Assembly (NCBI GenBank): GCA_021806165.1
Contig: JAJZXY010000001.1
Span: forward strand, 117,951 to 181,950
Length of the DNA stretch: 64,000 nucleotides
Reading direction: 5' to 3'
From: Thermoplasmata archaeon
Lineage (GTDB): Archaea > Thermoplasmatota > Thermoplasmata > Sysuiplasmatales > Sysuiplasmataceae
Both the position numbers and the translations under genes were made by a program. The notes below the pieces were generated by a model, which searched no databases, was not told the origin of the DNA, and saw only the letters and a list, made by a program, of their open reading frames with translations. Positions 39,022-46,490 of this stretch are shown in pieces. The first letter of the stretch is position 1. Each line of letters starts with the position of its first letter.

Positions 39022-40164
39022 TCACTGCCTGAGAAGCCGCCTGGCTATCACGTGGCGCTGTATCTCGCTGGTTCCCTCGTAGATGCGTGTGATCCTGGCA
39101 TCCCTGTAGAACCTTTCCGCGGGCGTCCCGCGGATATAGCCTAGGCCGCCGTGAATCTGCACGGCCCTGTCGGCAACCATGTTGGCTGTCTCCGATGCCA
39201 GCAGCTTTGCCATTGATGCAGCCATCCCGTAATCCCTGCCTGCATCCCTGAGGAATGCAGCCCTGTAAAGCATCACCCTGGAAGCTTCAACAGACATGGC
39301 CATGTCTGCCAGCATCCACTGTATGCCCTGGAATTCAGCAATCTTCTTCCCGAACTGCTCCCTCTGCCTGGCGTAGTCAAGCGCGGCATCCAGCGCCCCC
39401 TGGGCTATCCCCAGGCTCTGCGCGCCAACGCCTATCCTGCCGCCGTCAAGCGTCGAGAGTGCTATCTTCATACCGTCCCCCTCCCTGCCCAGCATGCTTC
39501 CGGCAGGAACCCTGCAGTCCTCAAGCCTTATTGAAACGGTCCCTGACGCGTTGAGACCCATCTTGCGCAGCGGTTCTGATATCTGGAATCCCTCTGTCCC
39601 CCTCTCGATCAGGAAAGCGCTAAGGCTTTTGCTGCCCTTGCCGGGGGCTGTCCTGATCATGACGAAAAAGATGTCGGCCTTGTCGCCATTTGTTATGAAC
39701 AGCTTCTCTCCGTTGAGCACGTAGTCGTCGCCGTCCCTGACCCCAAGGGAGGACTCGTTTGCGACGTCGGAGCCGGCGGTCGCTTCAGTGATGCAGTATG
39801 CGCCAAGCTTCCTCCCACGAACCATGTCTGGCACGTGCATATCCTTCTGTTCATCGCTGCCGAATGTAAGGAGCGGATGAAGCACGAGCGAATTGTGGAC
39901 AGAAACTATGATGGCAACAGAGGCGCTGGCCCTGGCCAGCTCCTCAATCGCCATTGCGTAGCTGACAGTATCAACGCCGGCCCCGCCGTATTTCTCGGGC
40001 ACCTGCATTCCCATAAGGCCGATGCCTGCCATGCCCGGAAGCAGTTCGACAGGGAAGCGCATCTCCTCCTCTATGGAGGATGCAATCGGGGCCACCTCCC
40101 TTTCCGCGAATTCACGTACGGTGGAGGCAACCAGCCTCTGCTCCTCCGTGGGATCAAAGTTCAA
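39022..40164 (-). CDS. Acyl-CoA dehydrogenase
   Basis: MNFDPTEEQRLVASTVREFAEREVAP...GAYCITEATAGSDVA...FITNGDKADIFFVM...QIHGGLGYIRGTPAERFYRDARITRIYEGTSEIQRHVIARRLL. Confidence 0.95.
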   Translation of the reverse strand: MNFDPTEEQRLVASTVREFAEREVAPIASSIEEEMRFPVELLPGMAGIGLMGMQVPEKYGGAGVDTVSYAMAIEELARASASVAIIVSVHNSLVLHPLLTFGSDEQKDMHVPDMVRGRKLGAYCITEATAGSDVANESSLGVRDGDDYVLNGEKLFITNGDKADIFFVMIRTAPGKGSKSLSAFLIERGTEGFQISEPLRKMGLNASGTVSIRLEDCRVPAGSMLGREGDGMKIALSTLDGGRIGVGAQSLGIAQGALDAALDYARQREQFGKKIAEFQGIQWMLADMAMSVEASRVMLYRAAFLRDAGRDYGMAASMAKLLASETANMVADRAVQIHGGLGYIRGTPAERFYRDARITRIYEGTSEIQRHVIARRLLRQ

Positions 40165-40195
40165 ACCGCCTCACCACCCTCGAGCGCAGGCCCGC

Positions 40196-40357
40196 CTATG
40201 GCCAGCCCTGCTTCATCCTGTCTGGATACTTCTCCTTGAAGTGGGCATAGCAGTCGTCGTCGCAGAAGAGCGGAACGTCCGCCGTCGACGGGTCTGGGTT
40301 GTAACCTATTCTGAGCTCACAGTACGCGCAATGCATAACATGCGGATCATCTGGCAT
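40196..40357 (-). CDS. Small zinc-ribbon protein
   Basis: MPDDPHVMHCAYCELRIGYNPDPSTADVPLFCDDDCYAHFKEKYPDRMKQGWP; CxxC...CxxxC. Confidence 0.65.
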   Translation of the reverse strand: MPDDPHVMHCAYCELRIGYNPDPSTADVPLFCDDDCYAHFKEKYPDRMKQGWP

Positions 40358-40478
40358 AATCACACCGTATGGCCGAACAAAGATTCTACACATAGTTATC
40401 TCTTTTCATCGGGCGTGGTCGCAGGGCCTACTAAAATTACATATATGGCGCTTCCCAATCCAAACCGCAGGTGTTCAC

Positions 40479-41321
40479 ATGGATTATGCAAAGCCTGATT
40501 CACTGGTAAGCACAGAATGGGTTGCAGCCAACATTCACAACAGCTCCCTGAGGATCGTGGAAGTGGATTATGACCCTGTCCCAAACTACAACCAGAGCCA
40601 TATTCCGGGCGCTGTCCTTTTTGACTGGAGAAAGGACCTCAACGACCCGGTTTCACGCGATCTGCTGAGCAGGCAGCAGCTGGAGGAACTCCTCGGGAAG
40701 GCGGGTATAGACAACAGCACCACGGTAGTGCTCTACGGAGATTTCAACAACTGGTTCGCTGCCTATGCCTTCTGGGATCTGCTCTACTATGGTGTTGCCA
40801 ACATCAAGCTCATGAACGGCGGCAGGAAGAAGTGGCTTGCGGAGGACAGGGAGGTAACCAAGGAGGTGCCCACCTATCCCCGCGCCTCCTTCTCTGCAAA
40901 GGAGCCTGACGCTTCCATCAGGGCATACATAGATGATGTAAAGGGAGTGATTGGCAAGGGAGGCTGGGCACTCGTTGATGTCAGGAGCCCGGCCGAGTTC
41001 ACGGGACAGGTATTGACGCCGCCCGAGTACCCGAACGAGGGGGCGCAGCGGGGCGGGCACATACCGGGCGCCGTAAACATTCCATGGGGACAGGCTGTAA
41101 ACGAGGACGGGACATTCAAGAGCGCTGATGAGCTGCAGAAGCTCTACGCGTCCAGGGGGATCACCCCTGACAAGAACATAGTCACCTACTGCAGGATAGG
41201 CGAGAGGTCATCTCACACATGGTTCGTCCTGACACACCTTCTCGGCTTCAGGAACGTCAAGAACTATGACGGATCCTGGAGTGAATGGGGCAACGGGATA
41301 AAGAATCCCATAGAGAAGTAG
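40479..41321 (+). CDS. Sulfurtransferase (tandem rhodanese, thiosulfate/3-mercaptopyruvate type)
   Basis: LVSTEWVAANIHNSSLRIVEVDYDP...HIPGAVLFDWRKDLND...VVLYGDFNNWFAAYAFW...LVDVRSPAEFTG...IVTYCRIGERSSHTWFVL. Confidence 0.94.
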   Translation: MDYAKPDSLVSTEWVAANIHNSSLRIVEVDYDPVPNYNQSHIPGAVLFDWRKDLNDPVSRDLLSRQQLEELLGKAGIDNSTTVVLYGDFNNWFAAYAFWDLLYYGVANIKLMNGGRKKWLAEDREVTKEVPTYPRASFSAKEPDASIRAYIDDVKGVIGKGGWALVDVRSPAEFTGQVLTPPEYPNEGAQRGGHIPGAVNIPWGQAVNEDGTFKSADELQKLYASRGITPDKNIVTYCRIGERSSHTWFVLTHLLGFRNVKNYDGSWSEWGNGIKNPIEK

Positions 41322-41323
41322 TG

Positions 41324-41983
41324 CTACGCCTTCAGTGCAAGGAAGTGGTACACGCCGTCTATCTTCCTCGTATCCGTCACCCTGTTACCCGTTTCGTCAG
41401 CCCACCTGACCATCTCGATCGGGGATGTGATGTCATCGGTTACAAGGTGGACAGCAAACCCCTTTTCCCTGTTTTCCATCAGTCCGGACAGCCTTGAAAG
41501 GACGGCGCTGCACTCGCTTCCTATCTCCACCATTTCGGCATCAGGCAGCTCGGAGAAGCAGTGGATGCGGAGCGCTGCAACCTTTTCAAGAGCCGCCTTC
41601 CGCGCAGCCTCACCGCCAAGTGTATACTCCTCAACCGCCGTCGCGTCCACCGGGCTGACCCTCGCAAGCCAGTGACTTTGGTAGATGGAACGGGGCGTCA
41701 AGCCTCCATGGGACGCGACATTACCGTTGAGCTCCTCGATGGTGCAGGCGAAGGGCACCCTCATCGTGTCGAAAAATCTGGGACTCTCGACGCTCCCTAT
41801 GCTCTTCCCTGCCTCCACGGTGGAACCCCTTTCCTTCATACTCACCCTGAGAGGTTTGCCAGCTGTCCAGAGCAGGGCGGATGTCATCCCAACCCGCCAC
41901 CCTCCCTCCTTTGGGGCAAGCCACAGGTTCATGTCAGCCGTGTACCTGAGTTCCTCCGGGAAGATGCACCCTTCAGTTTCCAT
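41324..41983 (-). CDS. GcvH-like (biotinyl/lipoyl-fold) domain lacking the lipoyl lysine, fused to C-terminal TusA-like domain
   Basis: FPEELRYTADMNLWLAPKEGGWRVGMTSALLWTAGKPLRVSMKERGSTVEAGKSIGSVESPRFFDTMRVPFACTIEELNGN...QSHWLARVSPVD aligns with GcvH; CSAVLSRLSGLMENREKGFAVHLVTDDITSPIEMVRWADETGNRVTDTRKIDGVYHFLALK resembles TusA. Confidence 0.7.
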   Translation of the reverse strand: METEGCIFPEELRYTADMNLWLAPKEGGWRVGMTSALLWTAGKPLRVSMKERGSTVEAGKSIGSVESPRFFDTMRVPFACTIEELNGNVASHGGLTPRSIYQSHWLARVSPVDATAVEEYTLGGEAARKAALEKVAALRIHCFSELPDAEMVEIGSECSAVLSRLSGLMENREKGFAVHLVTDDITSPIEMVRWADETGNRVTDTRKIDGVYHFLALKA

Positions 41984-42055
41984 TGGAGTCCTCCATGGTC
42001 AACACGCTTTGCCACGGCTGAAGCATGCATAAATCTTTGCCTGCGACAGGTAGCC

Positions 42056-45000
42056 TCAGACCTTCCTTCTCCTCACGAAGGCAACAGCTGCCGCCCCCGC
42101 CGCAGCACCGACCGCGGCCGATGCGGCCATCAGCCAGTATGTGAGCTGCGTTATCTCCCCCGGGCCCGGGCTGGTGGTCAGAGCTCCGGTGGAGAGGATT
42201 GTGAAGTGCACCACAGAAGACGATGAGTAGCCGTCGGCGCTAGTGACCGTGTAGTTGAGCTGGTAGACACCCCTTCCCAAACCCTTGATTAGCACTGATA
42301 CCGCCCCCGAGGTATTGAATGTGTAGTGCGTCCCTGGCCCCGTGATTGTCAGCACCTCCCCTGTGAGATAGTTTCCGGAATATGTCAGTCCGACTGTAAG
42401 ATTGCTGCTCCCGCTGATCACGGAGTAATCGGAGGGTGAGGTTATTGCAGCGCTGGGCACAGGCTGAGGCGTCCCGTATAGCCTCAGGAACGCAGTGGAT
42501 ACAACGCCGTTGAGGTTCATGGCGGTAAGCGTCACAAAAAGGGGTCCGTAGCCGAATGCGCTTGCATTGAAGGTGAAACTGTCCGTGCCAATAACACTGT
42601 AAGTGAGCTGGCCGATATCAATCGTCTCATATGCCAGGAATGCACCTTCGGCAGTGGTAAAATTGAGGGTCGTCCTGCCTGTGACGTATGAGCCGTCTGA
42701 AGGTGAAGTGAACGAGACTGTTGGCGGCGGATTCACCCCCTGCCCGATGACATGGAATGTGTAACGCACAGTGTATATGAATCCCAGTGAGTCCGAGAAA
42801 TAGACAGTTATCGTGTGGCTTCCGACAGCCAGCGCGGGAAGTGAAAACTGCCAGATGAATTCCTGCTGTCCTGCAGCTGGGAGGGGAACCGCGGACGCAA
42901 TGCCGTCGAGTGAGTATGAGAGGGATGTGATATTGTCCAGCGGCATTCCTGCAGCCAGGGCCGGGGTGCTTATATAGAAGGAGGCATCAGACCCCACGGT
43001 ACCGACGTAGTTTGTTGAAACAAGGCTGCCTCCCTCAGGCATCAGCGTCCGCACCTCCCCGAAGGCGGGCTGGACCAGCTCGAGCAGCGCACAGCTGTCA
43101 TTTGTGAGCGCAGGCAGAGTGGTTGTCACATTCGGCACAGCGGGGCTTCCTGCCTGGTAGCTGCCGTTGAACGCCTGGACGAGCAGAAGGCCGCCGGTTG
43201 CAGAGGCGTCCATTGTAACGACCGAGGTGATTTCCACCTGTGCAACCCCCGTCGCGTTCGTTTTCACGGCCGAGCCGTTGACAGGCTGCACATTGAAAGG
43301 TGCACTGCCGGTATTCATGAGCGCCAGGTCGACAGTTATCCCCTGAAGCGCCCTGCCTGTCCAGTCGGTAACCTTCACAGGCAGGGCGTAGCTAAGTGAA
43401 CCTTCGGCCCCGGGAGCTACGATGGTATTGAGCGCGCCCAGGCCAAGGTAGCCGGGCAGGGAGCCGTACTCGGACGCTATGGAGGAGGAGAAGCTGTTGG
43501 TCGACTGCATGTCATATCCGGGGGTGACGTTCAGGGCGGTCGTGGCGTTCAGGCCAAGGTATGATGCATTGACGTAGTAGTTGACCGGCACCGCCACGTT
43601 CCATGTTTCAACGAATGCTATACCCTCTGTGTTGGTGTAGGCCAGGGACCTGTACGGTGTGGCGTTCAGTGTGCCGCTGTAGTACTGGTTCGGGTAGGAG
43701 GGCGGAGACGAGAAATATGGTGCCCCCGGAGCCTGCGCCGTAACCATTGCATCATAGACAGGAAGAGGGGTTGAGGAACCAGGGGCGGTGTAGGTCACGC
43801 TCACCGCCACCGTGTTCGGCATCAGCGGCTCTATTGCGGGGTACTGGGGTGAGAGGTAACCGTTGAAAAAGTCGAAGCCGCCCATTAACGAAGCCGGTCC
43901 CAGTATGCTTATGTTCAGTGTGCCTGAAGTCAGGTTTGGCTGGAAGAACCACACTGTCTGGAAGCCTGTCCCCTGGAGGCTTGTACTGTATATCTCCAGG
44001 AAACCTGCCCCGCCCTCCGCGCTGAACTGGAACTCACCGTTTGTGGCAGTGGTTGTGTTCAGGTATTCGGCTGGACCGCTTCCCGGGTAATAGGTGAGAT
44101 TCAACGTGGCACCGGATAGCGGCGTGCCATTTTTTCCGGCGAGTGTAAAGTTGTAGGGGGCGCCGCCGGGCAGTTCGGATACGCTCTCATTTCCAAGCAG
44201 GACAGTATTTGCATTTGAGCTGCTGTTGGCGGCCAACAGTGCTCCAGCATCCACCGCCATGTTGTATGCATCCGGCACTCCCCAGCCCGAGAGCATACTC
44301 CATCCCGCAGACCACTCAGCCCATCCGGATGTCCAGTTCTGACCACCGGGCCATCCCCTGCCTGCGCCAGCCTCCCTGGTATCCCATGGATTGCTTCCGG
44401 AAGTAATCTGGCTGAACGGAGGGAGAGCCAGGTGGCCGTCGCTTCCCAGCCTGTACAGGAGAGGCTGCGCCATTCCCAGGTAGTATCCTGTCCTGTTTGT
44501 GCTGTTTCCCGCAGTTGAGTTCAGGTAGGCGTCGAGCAGGGCGAATTCGCCTGCAACCGTGGGCGCGGCGAAACTTGTTCCGCCCCACAGGAAGTTCCAC
44601 GCCCCGCCAAAGTAGACAGTCTGGTTGAAGTCAGCCTCGGCGGCAATGTCAGCCACCATCCTCCTGCCCGTATCAGGGACTGCAGGGCCATGCTGCCACC
44701 ACGGCTGGGAAAACCAGTAGCTCAGCCCTATCCCTCCAGAGGCAGTATCCTGCCGGCTGCCGCTGCCAGAGTACCAGTAGGTCTCCGCTGACGCAAGCGA
44801 TGCATTGGTGCCGTTGAGCGGATAGTCCGGGAACCATGTCGGAAGGGAAGCAGTCTCGGAGTAGCCGTACGGTGCCACGGTTTCGTTGACAACATACCCT
44901 CCCGATGGAAATGCAACGCCTGTGGCATTGGCGACCGTGGTCCTCACGCCTCCGACCGCTGTCACGTACGGCGATGATGACGGGAAATTGGGGGAGAGAA

Positions 45001-46342
45001 GACCTGAATAGGAATCAAAACCCCCTGCGTCGCCTGAAGCAGCAACAATCGTGGAACCCATGGATGTCAGCTCCATGAAATAGTTTTCAAGTGCCAGGCC
45101 GCTCTGCCATGAGGGGCCGTAGAGATTCCACCATGTATCCTCCCAGCCCCCCCAGCTGTTGGTTATTATGTTCGGGACGGGATTGAGAGTTGTAAGTTTT
45201 GCATATGCACTTACAAGCGAGGCGGTATCAAGACTCGGCCCGTAGACTGCATCCAGCCTTGCAGCCGGCGCCATGGTCGAAGAATACTCGAGATCAAGTG
45301 TAAACTCAAATGCAAGACTGTTCAGGAGCGTGGTGCCCCCGGGGTATGAGGCATTCCCGGCAGCCCCGCTGACAGGGTATGGTGTCAGCCTGTCAAGCAG
45401 CTGGCTTGAATTGTTGAATGCGAGCTGCGAATATGCTGCAAGGTCGGATGGATTGTATCCAGAAGCCATCACAACTGCAATAGTGGTCCCCTGCCCGTAG
45501 TCACCCAGATTGTAGAGGGGAGTGGCATTGTATGCCGCAGTCATGGTGGATGGGTTGAGGAACTGCGTGGCACCGTAGGTGAATGACGCATTGGTAAAGA
45601 GATAACCTGGAGCGGAAAAGTTCACTGCCCGCGCCATTGTCGAGTATGCGGCAGCGCTGCCCCCGGCAGCGTACGCTACATTTCCCCCGGCTACCAGGGG
45701 ACTGTGTATCAGCATGGGCCTGACCTTCAGTATGTTTGTGAGTCCGTTAACAGAAGCGACATTCTCTCCTATGGCTGCGGGAAGCGACAGGGGCTCCCTG
45801 TTGGCATATACGACAGTTCCGTTAGCCAGGCCGTAGTAGTCAATCGCTGTACCGAATGCCGCCTCAACCTGTGCCGCAGTGCCCTGAAATGCTATTGTCA
45901 TCCTGCTGCCTGTCTGGACTGGCGTAAGCCCCATCGAGATGAAATACGACATCGCCTCAGCATAGGTGGTCTGGCTGGGGCCGAACATTCTTTCAAACTG
46001 CTTAAGTGAAAGGTATTGCCTGTAATGGGGGTTGCCTGGTGTGGACTGCTGCTGGATAAGTGTCTCAAGCGACTGCCTGTTGTTAATATTGAAGCTCAAT
46101 GTGAAATAGACCGGCGACGAAGCAGGCATGGCACCAATATCCCGGGCTCCTGCGATCATGGGCAGCTCGGTTCCACCGCCCGTCACATGGGGACCGGCCA
46201 TGAGCTGGGATGGCGAAAGAGGGGCGGTTCCCGGTGCCGTATAACCGGAAGCAGCCGGATGCAGGGCTGACAGGAGCGTCAACAGCATCAGGATGGTGAG
46301 AGCGGAAGCGCATACCTTCCCAAGCGCTTCCTCATGCCTCAT
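42056..46342 (-). CDS. S53 sedolisin/kumamolisin-like protease with propeptide, C-terminal Ig-like domains and TM anchor
   Basis: Pro-kumamolisin region YRQYLSLKQFERMFGPSQTTYAEAMSYFISMGL...; catalytic-type LAFEFTLDLEYSSTMAPAARLDAVYG; oxyanion Asp region; WGGTSFAAPTVAGEFALLD; C-terminal TM LTYWLMAASAAVGAAAGAAAVAFVRRRKV. Confidence 0.88.
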   Translation of the reverse strand: MRHEEALGKVCASALTILMLLTLLSALHPAASGYTAPGTAPLSPSQLMAGPHVTGGGTELPMIAGARDIGAMPASSPVYFTLSFNINNRQSLETLIQQQSTPGNPHYRQYLSLKQFERMFGPSQTTYAEAMSYFISMGLTPVQTGSRMTIAFQGTAAQVEAAFGTAIDYYGLANGTVVYANREPLSLPAAIGENVASVNGLTNILKVRPMLIHSPLVAGGNVAYAAGGSAAAYSTMARAVNFSAPGYLFTNASFTYGATQFLNPSTMTAAYNATPLYNLGDYGQGTTIAVVMASGYNPSDLAAYSQLAFNNSSQLLDRLTPYPVSGAAGNASYPGGTTLLNSLAFEFTLDLEYSSTMAPAARLDAVYGPSLDTASLVSAYAKLTTLNPVPNIITNSWGGWEDTWWNLYGPSWQSGLALENYFMELTSMGSTIVAASGDAGGFDSYSGLLSPNFPSSSPYVTAVGGVRTTVANATGVAFPSGGYVVNETVAPYGYSETASLPTWFPDYPLNGTNASLASAETYWYSGSGSRQDTASGGIGLSYWFSQPWWQHGPAVPDTGRRMVADIAAEADFNQTVYFGGAWNFLWGGTSFAAPTVAGEFALLDAYLNSTAGNSTNRTGYYLGMAQPLLYRLGSDGHLALPPFSQITSGSNPWDTREAGAGRGWPGGQNWTSGWAEWSAGWSMLSGWGVPDAYNMAVDAGALLAANSSSNANTVLLGNESVSELPGGAPYNFTLAGKNGTPLSGATLNLTYYPGSGPAEYLNTTTATNGEFQFSAEGGAGFLEIYSTSLQGTGFQTVWFFQPNLTSGTLNISILGPASLMGGFDFFNGYLSPQYPAIEPLMPNTVAVSVTYTAPGSSTPLPVYDAMVTAQAPGAPYFSSPPSYPNQYYSGTLNATPYRSLAYTNTEGIAFVETWNVAVPVNYYVNASYLGLNATTALNVTPGYDMQSTNSFSSSIASEYGSLPGYLGLGALNTIVAPGAEGSLSYALPVKVTDWTGRALQGITVDLALMNTGSAPFNVQPVNGSAVKTNATGVAQVEITSVVTMDASATGGLLLVQAFNGSYQAGSPAVPNVTTTLPALTNDSCALLELVQPAFGEVRTLMPEGGSLVSTNYVGTVGSDASFYISTPALAAGMPLDNITSLSYSLDGIASAVPLPAAGQQEFIWQFSLPALAVGSHTITVYFSDSLGFIYTVRYTFHVIGQGVNPPPTVSFTSPSDGSYVTGRTTLNFTTAEGAFLAYETIDIGQLTYSVIGTDSFTFNASAFGYGPLFVTLTAMNLNGVVSTAFLRLYGTPQPVPSAAITSPSDYSVISGSSNLTVGLTYSGNYLTGEVLTITGPGTHYTFNTSGAVSVLIKGLGRGVYQLNYTVTSADGYSSSSVVHFTILSTGALTTSPGPGEITQLTYWLMAASAAVGAAAGAAAVAFVRRRKV

Positions 46343-46490
46343 TCTCCTTGAACAGGGGAGTCCTCTGAACGACAGGCGCGATCTCTCCTTGAAGGGCTAT
46401 ATGCCCCGGTAAGAGGGCACTGCCTCTACATAAACAGTTGGAGTGGAAGGACAATCTGAATCGTATCCAGCCATCAGCAGGGAAGACCGA

